Below, piece after piece: positions 36,390-48,338 of a stretch of DNA of 64,000 nucleotides (its first letter is position 1; the number at the start of each line of letters is the position of its first letter). The notes below the pieces were generated by a model. The model did no database searches, was not told the origin of the DNA, and saw only the letters and a program-made list of their open reading frames with translations. The translations under genes were made by a program, and so were the position numbers. Source of the stretch: Deroplatys truncata (Eukaryota; Arthropoda; Insecta; Mantodea; Mantidae); NCBI GenBank assembly GCA_030765065.1, contig CM060979.1, forward strand, positions 111,340,350-111,404,349. Direction: 5' to 3'.

Positions 36390-36715
36390 AACGCTTCATT
36401 TCGTTAGTATTTCAAGGTGTTTTAATCGTTAGAGCTATTTTTGAGATAATAACAAGTAACGAAAACCTTTTCGCATAAGGGGTTTTTAGGGTATTGGGGA
36501 AATTCATTAAATTCACCTCTCATCTTTAAATGATTTAGTTCGAAATTGTTACTTTTGTTATTAAGTTACGGTGCGCGCGCGCGCGCGCACACACACACAC
36601 ACACACACTTTTTTCAGGGGCTCTAAAAACGAGTACTTTATGGAACCTCAATGTCGAGCTTTACAAAGAGATGCAATACTTCCTCTCCCATAGGAAAATG
36701 GTAGAGAACATATTT
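36390..36715 (+). repeat. F1 repeat, 3' fragment, very diverged
   Basis: Follows F1 order weakly: TTTTAATCGTTAGAGCTATT, the microsatellite site, CAGGGGCTCTAAAAACGAGT and GATGCAATACTTCCTCT. Upstream identity fades, so the left limit is a guess. Confidence 0.55.
36572..36608. repeat. (CG)n(CA)n alternating purine-pyrimidine tract
   Basis: About 16 bases of GC alternation followed without break by about 20 bases of AC alternation, at the F1 microsatellite position. Such strict alternation, especially CG, is the classical Z-DNA-prone pattern. Confidence 0.9.
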
Positions 36716-37345
36716 TGTTTTCCATACAAATGTAATGGATATACAAACAAATTCACTGATCAAATACCATTTCTATAGTTCCCCAGCAGTTAGGAGGTTG
36801 GGCGACATCAGTAAACCTTGTTGAACTTTCTTCGGATGCAGTTTGAAAATCTTGCATGAAACCACATGATGGGAAGATATGACTGGTGCTGGATGATTAA
36901 TTAACATTAGGAGGGCGGAGCAGGGCCCCTGTATGCAGCCTTTGTACCTCTACTGTACTTCCTTCATGACGCGGGGGACCGGCAAATTATCCTAGGCTCC
37001 TTTGTTCTGCCCCCAACGCTGCCAGAAACATTAATATGGGAGACAAAATTGCGTCTGGAATTGAACAGAAGACCATGTGGCTCTAACTGAGGTGCCAGAC
37101 TGCTACTGGAGAACTCCGTTCTCTTTCTTTTTCTTCTTTCATTCTTCCTGTTTCTTGATAAGTTCTAAATTTCAGTATTATTTCTCAGTATCAGGAATAA
37201 TGCCGCTGTTTCCGGCTTTCTCCAAGGGCAACGCTTTTTAAATTCATAATTATGTGGGTTTTTCAAGTGAAAACCATCTTATACAGCAGCGTGGCGTGAA
37301 ATACTGGAATCAGTTATACGGTTTTAATGGCATACAGATAATGAG
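36716..37345. other. unassigned DNA with a moderately GC-rich patch
   Basis: The patch at about 36900-37120 is richer in G+C and could be a decayed SINE, but I found no tRNA-like head or partner copy. Confidence 0.35.

Positions 37346-37409
<64 letters not shown>
37346..37409. repeat. (ATT)n microsatellite
   Basis: About 21 consecutive ATT units. Confidence 0.97.
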
Positions 37410-37412
<3 letters not shown>

Positions 37413-37758
37413 CTGTTGTAAAAATCCACTTAATGAGTGCCAAAGATTCCGAGCTATCCTTTATTTGTGTTCCAGTTCGAAAATTACAGGGCCAGCATTT
37501 TTTTAGTTTTACACCGCCACAGAGCCAAGGTTACTCTGAATATCAAGAGGTGCTAAAATGCGTGCTATAACTTACAAATCCTTTAGACTGGGCAAAGGTC
37601 TGTCAATGTTTACACTGTTTCTTTTTTCTGCAAATAAACGCTTACCGACAGATTGTTTCAATATATTTCCAATACAATTGCATTGATTTATGTAGGACAT
37701 CCATCGAAATGAACGCCTTTGTTTGTGCATGGAACTGTCCACACTTTATGTACAAAAA
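37410..37758. other. unassigned DNA
   Basis: Nothing recognised between the ATT microsatellite and the next F1 copy. Confidence 0.45.
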
Positions 37759-38648
37759 TCTGATGTGGTACACTCACATGACTTTCTCTACTCTTGTACA
37801 ATCTAATTTTACAAACGCCTATTCTCCATATGCTTCATGTTAATCGAGATGTCGAGATGTCAATCTTATTGGTAATTTTCTTGTAGATGCAAGGGGAATA
37901 TGGTAGCTTTTAAGCGATAGTCAAATATTTTAACGCTGGTTGCTATGTGGCGCATTCCATTCTCTTTGCATGTCAGGACATAAATAAATGAATAACGAAT
38001 TTGAGAAAAAGTATAAGTATTGGAAAATTTAAGGAAATAACAAGCAATATCTCGAAAACGGTTCACTCAACAAAAGAAATGTATATGACATAAGTTGTGT
38101 ATTTTAACGCGATCTACATTTTTCACGTAGTAAAATTTTGTCTATCTCTTATGGTTTACCAGTTATGCAAAAGTCGTTCACAATGAAGAATAATTTTGGA
38201 GACATTCCCAGAAAATTCGAGATATACATTTCATTTCTCATGACATTATCTTAAACATATGATATTTTCATCAAAATCGTTAGAGCCATTTTTGAGAAAA
38301 TTAAAATTTTCGAAAAATGTTCCATGTAAAGGGTAGTCTGGGGTGGGGGGATTTTCTTGAAAACCTTCGTGTCGCATCTCTGGAAGATACTGAACCTAAA
38401 TACCAAGTTTGGTGTTTATCCGACTGTTCGTTTTTGAGTTATGCTGTTCACAGACACACACACACACACAGACACACACACACACAGACACACAGACACA
38501 CACACAGACACACACACGGACATGTTTCCAAAAATGCTTTTTTTGGATTCAGGAGGTCTCAAAACATGTATTTCCGGTGAAATCTCGGTATCGAATTTTT
38601 GGGTGGAATGCAATACTTCCCCTACTTACTATACGTAGTAGAGAAAGT
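37759..38648 (+). repeat. F1 repeat, full-length young copy
   Basis: Clean 890-bp copy between AAAAA runs. Begins TCTGATGTGGTACACTCACA and ends CGTAGTAGAGAAAGT. The 3' hairpin TACTA-TACG-TAGTA lies just before the end. The microsatellite at 38452-38517 mixes CA and CACAGA units. The frames at 38317-38747 arise from the repeat plus the microsatellite. Confidence 0.92.
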
Positions 38649-39641
38649 AAAAAACAAACGAAAATATTGTGCAGAAAGCAAATAGTAAATATGTTCCCGG
38701 TATCCGTCACCGGCAACACTGTCTTTACAAACTGCTGCTGTTTATAGTACAGTCAGCATTTAGCATGCGATGTATTCTATGCGAACACTTTCGGGAATGT
38801 GTAAACTCTACAGCTGGACCACAACCGGCAGCGAAATCCTTTCCTCTACAGGTAATCTGCAAGTGTTATCACGGCAACGCCGGTAACCTGTACTCCATAT
38901 GTAATGTCTACAAATACAGGCAAATTCTGTTGTCAAAACGTCTTCATTGCTAATATGGAAATTAATTGTAACAACCGAAGCAAAATGCACTGTATGAGAA
39001 AATGTCCGATTAATGAAAACTTCGGCTTCAGAACATTTTGAAATTAAAGCTTTTGATTTATAGAAAAGTACGTAGGCGAAGAGCTAGAGGGAGTATGTGT
39101 TTGCAAGCGTATATCTTCATTCACGAAGGCAGGCAGGTGCAGGCAGAACTTGCCTACAGCACTTTAAGAGACAAACTTTTAACTTTTTCATGCCTGATTG
39201 TGTATAATAGTACAGTATTCACAAATAATACACAGAGTAAGAGTATGTCAAAAATATCCATTTTCGCAATATTTTTGCTGCTGTGCTTGTCAAAGAGGTT
39301 AAATTTCTGTATACTAACTCTTTTTGACGTAACTCCTGGTACGAAAGATATAACATCTACTGTACGAACCTCTGCTGCTAACAGTTAACTTTCGGTCAAC
39401 GCCATGACAAGATGTATGTGCCGTAAACATCACATCTCGAGATGATATTAATTGCAACACGAAATAAAATTAAGCTTGAATAGATTTAGTGTGTTCTGTG
39501 TGCAAAAGCGGAGGTCCTACCTGCCTGTGGTAGACAAGCTCATGCTTATAACAGTTACTGCTTGAAGCATGATGTTATGGAACCTTTACTCTGTTTTGAT
39601 CACCTGCGTATACTTGAAATGGGGGGGGGAAACAAAAAAAA
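38649..39641. other. unassigned DNA
   Basis: No recognised feature. The frame at 39038-39388 has no recognisable domain. Confidence 0.45.
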
Positions 39642-40400
39642 ACGACGCCATATTTTCACATGACTTTCCCTACCCTCTATCGGCTATATAAACTAGTCTT
39701 GCTAAAGCTTATTTTCCTGTCTACTACATTTTACTCGTAATAACCCTTTGTAGAAATACCTACATTACACATTTCTTAGGATACAAAGAGAACAGCGATA
39801 GTCAAATGTTTAAGAACTGGACGCTATATGCTGGCCTTAAAATTCCATACTGCTTCAATGGAATTGCCAGAAACAACTGAATGTTGACAAGACTAAAATA
39901 AACAGTTCGAACCATTAATAATGGATATTTCAGAAATGACCGATGCCACAAAAAAGTTTATTTAAAATGAATTGTGAGTTTTAAAAAGATCTCATTTCTT
40001 GTGTACGTTTTCGTCTATCGTTTAACGTTTACCACTTATACAAGATTATACAAAGTTACTTCCGATCTTTAACATATGGTATTATAATAAAAATCTTTGG
40101 GTGATATTTTAGAAAATGGAAAATCTCGAAATATGTTCTATGTAAAGACTAGTTTGGGATAGGGGATTTTCTTGAAAATCTTCTTGTCGCGCCTTGGAAG
40201 GTTTTGAACTTAACTACCAAGCTTGGCGTTGATCCGACTTTTCGCTTTTGAAATATGCTGTTCACAGACACACACGCGCGCGGTCCTTTTTCTAAAACGG
40301 TTCTTTTTATTAAGGGGGCCTCAAAACACGTATTTTCGGTGAAATCTCGGTATCAAATTTTTGGGGTGGAACGCAATACCTTCTCTACCTAATAGGTATT
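39642..40400 (+). repeat. F1 repeat, 3'-truncated copy
   Basis: Diverged left end, good middle, and a CACACACGCGCGCGG microsatellite site near 40268. It stops after CCTTCTCTACCTAATAGG, without the terminal GTAGAGAAAGT. Confidence 0.8.
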
Positions 40401-40612
40401 ACTGTCGATCTGCATCACTTTTACTGCATTGAAATGCGGCTTGGTAAGCACATTTTTCGAGATAATTAAGCACTGCCCCTCCGTAATGTGTCTATCAGTG
40501 TACATCCTGGACATGGAAGAGCTAAACGGGTTTAGGGAGCAAGTGCTGCGGATGGATAGAGGGCGCTACTTGCCCTATAAGGCAGACTATTATTATTTTC
40601 ACCGGTAAATTA
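40401..40612. other. unassigned DNA
   Basis: Short spacer between an F1 copy and SINE S1 copy b; nothing recognised. Confidence 0.45.
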
Positions 40613-40850
40613 AACTGAGTTTTATTTATGGACATTCTTTAACTGCTGTGGTCCTTAGCGCCCCATTCTATATTGGGGATGAAAAACCGATAATTTTGCT
40701 CAGAGGCCTCTTTATCAGGCTTGAGGTTCTTTTACGTGCCGTAAATCTACGACACTGGACCACCGGCTTTACTTCCCTTCCGAAGGATTTTTTACGCCCA
40801 AAAAAATCCATCGCCCTGCGCCGGTTTTCACCGGATCAGGCATGTGACCA
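40613..40850 (-). mobile_element. SINE S1, copy b (head degraded)
   Basis: Minus strand. The body is well conserved (plus-strand landmarks GTGCCGTAAATCTACGACAC, CACCGGCTTTACTTCCCTTC) with the family 3' end TTTATTTATGGAC. The tRNA-like head is missing or scrambled after CATCGCCCTGCGCCGG. Confidence 0.75.
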
Positions 40851-41877
40851 CAAACACTTTAAGAGCAGTGTACGTCTGCATTGCAATTCATCTGGTGGTA
40901 AACAAATGAAAGTTGGATATTGTTGGAAAAATCAGTCAGTATTTCCCCTTCATTCATTTAACCATTAATGATTGGTCATTGTAACCACCACGCTTATGTA
41001 TGGGGAAAAAAGCCGAGGAATATGTTAGATCTAACACTTCATATTATTCTGAAGAGAAAAAGCAATGCAATTGTTGCTGTTTTTGTGAACATCCATTCAC
41101 TTGCTTTTGGTCGACTTATTTCTAAATCCTTCTAACCCTATTATGTTCGTTTTTGAGATACCTACTGAAAGTCAACAAATAGCAAATAGACGTTGGCATT
41201 TAGATTTGAAATTTCATATATCAATTCTTCACATTTTGAGTATTAAATCCTATTTTCTTATATTTTTATGTAAGACATTTTAACACATCATGTTCAAATA
41301 GCATACACATCAGTAAGTATTAATACACTACTTTTGCTAGACTACCCGTTTAATGCCCACATTAAGAAAATAGTATAAATGTAGCTGCAAATACGTATTA
41401 AAGAATAAAATGGTGGTCGCGCTATGACTTTACTGTATAAGCTACCATAAACAAACAAATAAATAAATAAAAAAAAGCTTCAGTATCCTTTCACATAAAG
41501 ATTTGATCTTGGCTTAAGCTTACAAACACCCCGAAAAAGTTCTAGACAAAATTTAATATTGCCTTCTACATTTTTGCTAAATATTTAAATTTTAGTTTCT
41601 ATGAAAGAAACCTACATACTATAGGTATATTTAAAACTCATTTTGTAGTGTTATATAGATATTAAAAAATTCTCATTTATAATTATTTGTTAGTATTTAA
41701 TGGAAGGTCCTCTAAATTTGGTGTAGGTAATTATACTCATTGCATAATTTGTAACACAATTCGCGTAATTATATTACCTAATTAAAAATAAATTTGAGAA
41801 GGCCTTGTTATTTACCGGTAAAACGGCAATTCACTTGCGGAATGTAATGTCGTACCGGTTAGAGCAGCTCTATTTTT
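40851..41877. other. unassigned AT-rich DNA
   Basis: No recognised gene or repeat. Confidence 0.45.
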
Positions 41878-42030
41878 ACTTTCTCTACTACGTATAGTAA
41901 GTAGGGGAAGTTTTGTATTCCACCCAAAAATTCGATACCGAGATTTCACCGGAAATATATGTTTTGAGACCCTCTGAATCCAAAAAAAAGCATTTTTGGA
42001 AACATGTACGTGTGTGTGTCTGTGTGTCCA

Positions 42031-42100
<70 letters not shown>

Positions 42101-42571
42101 TGTGAACAGCATAACTCAGAAACAAACAGTCGGATAAACACCAAACTTGGCATTTAGGTTCAATATCTTCCAGGGATGCGACACGAAGGTTTTCAACAAA
42201 ATCCCCCCACCCCAGGATACCCTTTACATGGAAAATTTTTCGAAAATTTTAATTTTCTCAAAAACGGCTCTAACGATTTTGATTAAAATATCATATGTTT
42301 AAGATATTTTTATGACAAATAAAACGTATATCTTGAATTTTCTGGGAATGTCTCCAAAAGTGTTCTTCATTGTGAACGACTTTTGCATAACCGGTAAACC
42401 ATAAGAGATAGAGAACATTTTACTACACAAAAAATGTAGATCGCGTTAAAATACACAATTCATGTCATATGCATTTTTTTTATTGAGTGAACCATTTTCG
42501 AGATATTGCTTGTTATTCTCTTAAATTTTTCAATACGCATTTTCTTAAATGGGAATTCGTTATTCATTTTT
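41878..42571 (-). repeat. F1 repeat, outer nested copy, first part
   Basis: Starts ACTTTCTCTACTACG after T5, and contains the longest GT tract of the family (about 42037-42098). It breaks at GGGAATTCGTTATTCATTTT, where another F1 copy begins. Its missing part appears at 44383-44660. Confidence 0.85.
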
Positions 42572-42716
42572 ACTTTCTCTACTACGTATAGTAAGTAGGG
42601 GAAGTATTGCATTCCACCCAAAAATTCGATAACGAGATTTCACCGGAAATACATGTTTTGAGACCTCCTGAATCCAAAAAAAGCATTTTTGGAAACATGT
42701 CCGTGTGTGTGTGTGT

Positions 42717-42757
<41 letters not shown>

Positions 42758-43454
42758 CGTGTGTGTCTGTGAACAGCATAACTCAAACACTAACAGTCGG
42801 ATAAACACCAAACTTGGTATTTACGTTCAGTATCTTCCAGAGATGCGACACGAAGATTTTCAAGAAAATCCCCCCACCCCAGACTACCCTTTACATGGAA
42901 CATTTTTCGAAAATTTTAATTTTCTCAAAAATGGCTCCACCGATTTTAATGCAAATATCATATGTTTAAGATAATGTCATGAGAAATGAAATGTATATCT
43001 CGAAATTTCTGGGAATGTCTCCAAAAGTATTCTTCATTATGAACGACGTTTGCATAACTGGTAAACCATAAGAGATAGACAAAATTTTACTACACAAAAA
43101 ATGTAGATCGCGTTAAAATACACAACTTATATCATATACATTTGTTTTGTTGAGTGAACCGTTTTCGAGATATTGCTTGTTATTTCCTTAAATTTTCCAA
43201 TACTTATACTTTTTCTCAAATTCGTTATTCATTTTTTTATGTCCTGGACATGTAAAGAGAATGGAATGCGCCACATAGCAACCAGCGATAAAATATTTGA
43301 CTATCGCTTAAAAGCTACCATATTCCCCTTGCATCTACAAGAAAATTACAATTAAGATTGATATCTCGATTAATATGAAGCATATGGAGAATAGGCGTTT
43401 GTAAAAATAGATTGTACAAGAGTAGAGAAAGTCATGTGAGTGTAACACATCAGA
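42572..43454 (-). repeat. F1 repeat, inserted copy, full length
   Basis: An 883-bp full copy from ACTTTCTCTACTACG to CACATCAGA, with T5 at both junctions (42567-42571 and 43455-43459). Very similar to the plus-strand copies at 37759, 56332 and 58028. The GT tract is at about 42703-42768. Confidence 0.92.
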
Positions 43455-43459
43455 TTTTT

Positions 43460-44382
43460 ACTTTCTCTACTACGTATAGTAAGTAGGGTAAGTATTGTAT
43501 TCCACCCAAAATTTCGATACCGAGATTTCACCGGAAATACATGTTTTGAGACCCCCTGAATCCAAAAAAAGCATTTTTGGAAACATGTCCGTGTATGTGT
43601 CTGTGTGTCTGTCTGTATGTCTGTGTGTCTGTGTGTGTGTCTGTGAACAGCATAACTCAGAAACGAACAGTCGGATAAACACCAAACTTGGTATTTGGGT
43701 TCAGTATCTTCCAAGGATGCGACACGAAGGTTTTCAAGAAAATCCCCCCACCCCAGGGTACCCTTTACATGGAAGATTTTTCGAAAATTTTAATTTTCTC
43801 AAAAATGGCTCTAACCATTTTGATTAAAATATCATATGTTTAAGATATTTTTATGGTAAATAAAATGTATATCTTGAATTTTCTGGGAATGTCTCCAAAA
43901 GTATTCTTTATTGTGAACGACTTTTGCATAACTGGTAAACCATAAGAGATAGACAAAATGTTACTACACAAAAAATGTAGATCGCGTTAAAATACACAAT
44001 TTATGTCATATACAGTTTTTTTGTTGAGTGAACCATTTTCGAGATATTGCTTGTTATTCCCTTAAATTTTTCAATAATTTTCTTAAATGGGAATTCGTTA
44101 TTCATTTTTTTGTCTTGGATATGCAAAGAGTTATAATCTGTGGCAAAGGGAATGGTGCTGCACCTAGCAACCAGCTATTAAGAGATATGTATGTGCTTAA
44201 AGGCTACTGTTTTTCTATATTGCCCTTGTAAATATATTTTCCCCTACATCTACAAGAAAATTAGCAATAAGATAGAGTCTTCAAATGTTTATCTCGATTA
44301 ACATGAACTAGATGGAGAATAAGCGTTTGTAAAAATACTTTGTACAAGAGTAGAGAAAGTCATGTGAGTGTAACACATCAGA
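43460..44382 (-). repeat. F1 repeat, second full-length copy in cluster
   Basis: Directly follows the previous copy across T5. It belongs to a subfamily marked by ATAATCTGTGGCAAAGGGAA and CTGCACCTAGCAACCAGC, shared with the outer nested copy. It ends CACATCAGA before T7. Confidence 0.9.
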
Positions 44383-44660
44383 TTTTTTTGTGTTTGATAT
44401 ACAAAGAGTAATAATCTGTGGCAAAGGGAAGGTGCTGCACCTAGCAACCAGCTATTAAGAGATATGTATATGCTTAAAGGCTACTGTATTTCTATATTGC
44501 CCTTGTAAATATATATTCCCCTTACATCTACAAGAAAATTAGCAATAAGATAGAGTCTGCAAATGTTTATCTCGATTAACATGAAGTGGATGGAGAATAA
44601 GCGTTTGTAAAAATAGTTTGTACAAGAGTAGAGAAAGTCATGTGAGTGTAACACATCAGA
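44383..44660 (-). repeat. F1 repeat, outer nested copy, second part (or tandem duplicate)
   Basis: Begins after T7 with GTGTTTGATATACAAAGAGT, the sequence expected directly after the break point of the copy starting at 41878. It runs to CACATCAGA. It could instead be a tandem duplicate of the end of the preceding copy, to which it is also very similar. Confidence 0.75.
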
Positions 44661-45494
44661 TTTTTAGTCTATATTTTTACTATTTTTGTAGCTCTCCGAC
44701 TTAACTAAGAAAAGGATCATTGCGTTGCATTTAAAGTGCGTCTGAAACATATTGTGTCATATTCTAGGTTTTTGGCACGAAGATTCGCTTAAGATTTGTT
44801 ATCATTATTTATTTCAACACCTTCACTTGTTCTCTCCTTATTTGCAATATATCAGCGTAATCGATATAATGTCGTTTCATCAGTCTGGAATTTGCATTTT
44901 GCAAGCCTACTTACATTACTTTAATTACAACTAAGCATCGACTTATCTATTAACATTTGTTTCTCAATTAAGTTCATTGTTATAGGCGAGTCTTCCATTG
45001 AAGACCCCCAAATCTTACACACTAATTCTTGTGGTCACATGTTAACTCAAGTCTAATGGTTTAGTTATTTTCAATCGCCGGACTTCACAGTTATTGAGCA
45101 TTTTCAACATTTATATGTTTTCATGATGTAGGACTCTTTTCATATTTCTTTGTAGCCTCTTTTATTCCCTCTGATTACGCCAATCTTGAGTTCTCTATGT
45201 TTGTGGCCTTTGTGCATGTACCATAGTGCATTAGCTATTGTTCTTCAAACTTTATTTTGAAACGTGTGTATATGGTTTATATTGGTTAATTTGGTATAGT
45301 CCCAGAGCTGTATCCCAAAGTCCAAACTGGTTTCAGCATTTGCTTATATATAAGGGCCGGCATAAGTAGGTATACAGTTATATAATTGTTACATTTGTCG
45401 ATTGAGATGAGTAATTTTGATGCTTATGGCTACTTTTCTCGTCATTAAACTTTTCAGCCTTGCTCAACTTTTGTTTCTTGTATCGCGAGGACAA
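44661..45494. other. unassigned AT-rich DNA
   Basis: No recognised gene or repeat. Confidence 0.45.
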
Positions 45495-45795
45495 GGAAAT
45501 GGATTAAAGACCAAAGCATCTGGATTTTGAAACAATATTGAAAGACAGAAAACGGGTCGAGAGAATGGGAACGAGGGAAATTGCGAAATTTTAATCACTT
45601 CCTCCATCGAGGATCACAATTTACACGTTACGTAACAAGTTTGATCAGACAGGGTCTGTCGGTACTGTGCCAAAAAGTCACTGTTGCAACGCCTTAAAAT
45701 GAAATGTTAGTTGCTCAGAGCTTGTCCAAAGTCAAACAAACAAAAAATTGGAGCCGTCAGGGAACTGACCGTCGCACGCAGATATTTGTATACAT
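45495..45795 (+). pseudogene. mariner/DUF4817-like helix-turn-helix relic
   Basis: One frame, with three stops, reads HLDFETILKDRKRVERMGTR, SRITIYTLRNKFDQTGSVGT and SELVQSQ. The I-Y-x-L-R-N-K-F-x-Q-T-G-S-V string is characteristic of the N-terminal DNA-binding HTH seen in DUF4817 and mariner-type transposases. The catalytic part is not found. It directly abuts the truncated end of the LINE that follows. Confidence 0.5.
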
Positions 45796-45850
45796 GACGT
45801 ATCATTACTGTATACCTTACTTATGCCCCCTTCCCCCTTGTACTCAGTAA

Positions 45851-46650
45851 CTTGTACACAGCAAAAGCAGCCATAGTTGTATCATCTTCTTATGGGATAT
45901 CCCTAGTGAATGAAGGGTAGAAAATCAGACCTAGTACACTTCCTTGAGGTACTCCAGCAGCTATTCTTTAGACCAGAGTATTCATTTCCGCGTTTAACTC
46001 TGAAGTATCTCCCTTCTATGTAGGACATCAATATTCGATAAAAGTGACTAGTAGAGTATGTTGAAGCTCATATATTAATCCTTTGCTCTAGACTTAATCA
46101 AACGCTTTGGCCACATCTAAGAATACACCAGAACAGATTTTCTTTTCCTCTAATGTTCTCTCTATGACATTAACAATACGATGTACTTAGTCGATTGTTG
46201 AATGTTTATTCTTAAAACCAAATCGGTGTTCTGAAATTAGTTTACTTTCCTACATTACAGGTTGCTGTAACGATAATTTTTCAAATAGCTTGAAGAATTG
46301 TGATAAAAGTGAAGTATGTCTGTATGATTCCTTTGCATTAGGATTTTTGCCAGGCTTGAGGATCATTATCACCTCTGCTACCTTCCACTAACTTGGAACA
46401 TACTTAAGTCTTAGTGCTGCATTGACCAATTCTACTAGCTTGACAAGAGATTTTTTTGGTGGTTACTTAAGAATTTGTCCGGTAACTAAATCATATCCTG
46501 GAGCTTTTTTTTTTTTTTGTATTCTACATAATTTCACGTTTTTGCTCTTTGAGCGTTATGCGTCTTAGTTCTTTTCCTTTAGTTCTCTTATCTAGGTAAT
46601 TGGCGAACAACTCTGCTTTCTCCTTATCATTTCTAGCCCATACTCCATCT
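45851..46650 (-). pseudogene. Jockey-type reverse transcriptase fragment
   Basis: Reverse transcriptase copies LINE RNA into DNA at the target. Motifs on the minus strand in order: AEVIMILKPGKNPNAKES (about 46390-46335), FGFKNKHSTI and VNVIERTLEE (46240-46140), GVFLDVAKAFD followed by a stop (46127-46090), and AGVPQGSVLG (about 45960-45930). At the position of the catalytic F/YADD box the sequence reads MAAFAVYK (45874-45851), so both catalytic Asp residues are lost. Confidence 0.85.
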
Positions 46651-47099
46651 TTTTATTGGTGGTATTTGGTTTATAGATCTTTTGATATTCCTCGTTGCCA
46701 TCCATAAAGAACAATCAGTAGCTTTATCTGCTGTTAATCCTTTCGTGTAGATAGTGAACAACTCATTTTTATAGTACAGATCAAGTTCCTTAATTTATCA
46801 CTAAGTTGATTTAGTCGTGTTTTATCTTCTGGTGCCCGGGCCTTTTGCTATTTGTTTTACGGAACTTTCTTCTTCACTTATTAACTCCCTTATTTCCATA
46901 GGATAGGAGATATCATTCTCAGTACTCTTACATTTTTCCAAGGTATAATTCCATGCTGCTTGTTGAATATCAGTGACAAAGGAATCTATCTCTTCTACCA
47001 GAGGGCGTGGTGTTTTGAGAGGAACATTAAGTTCAATAACGCTGTCTAATTCATTTTAAGCCCTTCTGGTTAGTGTTGGTAGTTTATCTTTGATCATTA

Positions 47100-47800
47100 A
47101 ATTTTCACTTAGTGTTAATATAACAGGAGAATGGTTTGAAAAAAATATCATGGTCCTCCCTTACATTTATTTTCGTCTGTCGGCCAACAAGTAGGCTTTC
47201 CTGTTGAGTGAAAATAGCAATTTGTTTTGATTGCTGCCTCATACAGCTGTCTTCGTTTAGTAGTGGTTATTCTTGACCCCAATAAGACTTTTTTTGCATT
47301 GAAATAGCCTCCGGCAATAAAGTTATACCCAATGACTTAAAAACATTCATATAATCCTCTTCCTTTGAACTATACCTCGGTAGAGACTTATGGCTTATGG
47401 CTATGGCCCATTTTTAGCTTGAATAGTAATGACTATCACTTCCATTTCAAGTTCGATTTTGCTTTTTTCATAGCGGTTAATACAATTTTTAATTATTACT
47501 GCTGGACCACTTCTGCTTTATCAGATGGATGATTTGAACGATGGACGTCATATATTCTTTTACTAACAAAAGATTGTTTAAATAAGTGGGTTTTAGATAT
47601 CAAGCATATGTCTATTTTCTTGCCTTTCAGGAACAGTTCCAATTCCTGGATACGCTGTGGCAAGCCATTTGCATTCTATGTTATAATTGTATGTGTATGT
47701 ACATGCCATTTTATTGTATTGTTTAATTTACTTAAAGCTAATTTCAAGGTTATTTAATCTATCATAGATCAGTTTATTTGTGCGCACTTCTGCTCATTTC
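47100..47800 (-). pseudogene. Jockey-type apurinic endonuclease fragment
   Basis: The endonuclease nicks target DNA to prime reverse transcription. Minus strand, about 47330-47180: NFIAGG-YFNAKKVLLGSR, ITTTKRRQLYEAAIK, then HSTGKPTCWPTDENKC. These match the GDFNAKH...WGSR...G-x-L region of LINE endonucleases. The Asp and His of GDFNAKH are not preserved. Confidence 0.75.
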
Positions 47801-47860
47801 CAGGATGCGTGTTAAGGTTTTTTTTTCAGTTGGAATGTCAGCTTTACTATTGCGTAATAC

Positions 47861-48008
47861 TTGTGCATAATTTTTCTCTTCTCTTTACTTCATTATCTTC
47901 TAACTGATTTCCCTCTGATACGATATCTAGGTTGTTGTGCATAATTTTTCTCTTCTCTTTACTTCATTATCTTCTAACTGATTTCCCTCTGATACGATAT
48001 CTAGGTTG
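47861..48008. repeat. perfect 74-bp tandem duplication
   Basis: TTGTGCATAATTTTTCTCTT at 47861 recurs at 47935, and the whole 74-bp unit, ending GATATCTAGGTTG, appears identical in both copies. It lies in the link between gag and endonuclease. A length of 74 shifts the reading frame, so it arose after coding constraint ended, and identity suggests it is recent. Confidence 0.92.
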
Positions 48009-48059
48009 TTATTCCCTTGAACCCTATGTATCTGTCTCTGAGTTTTCATAACTTCGTTC

Positions 48060-48295
48060 CTCCTTTTTTGTAACTCAGCCACTTCACATCCACGATAATT
48101 TGTTGGGTGTTGTCCTCCATAGTTAATGCATTTTGGTAGTGTATTTTTCTTTATTGTGCAATCCTTCGTAAGATGCTTTCCTGCACATTTTACGCATCAT
48201 GGTTCTTTTCGACATGTCTGGGTGTGGTTAAATCATTGAAATTTCCGACACTGTGGTATCAGATTAGTATTCTTCCTCAGGGATTCAGTTTTGAC

Positions 48296-48338
<43 letters not shown>

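Noticed and set aside
38317..38747. Frames with LENLRVASLEDTEPKYQVW and His-Thr repeats, recurring at many places
   Set aside because: They are translations of the F1 repeat and its CA microsatellite. The same sequence recurs in both orientations with frameshifts and no conserved start or stop.
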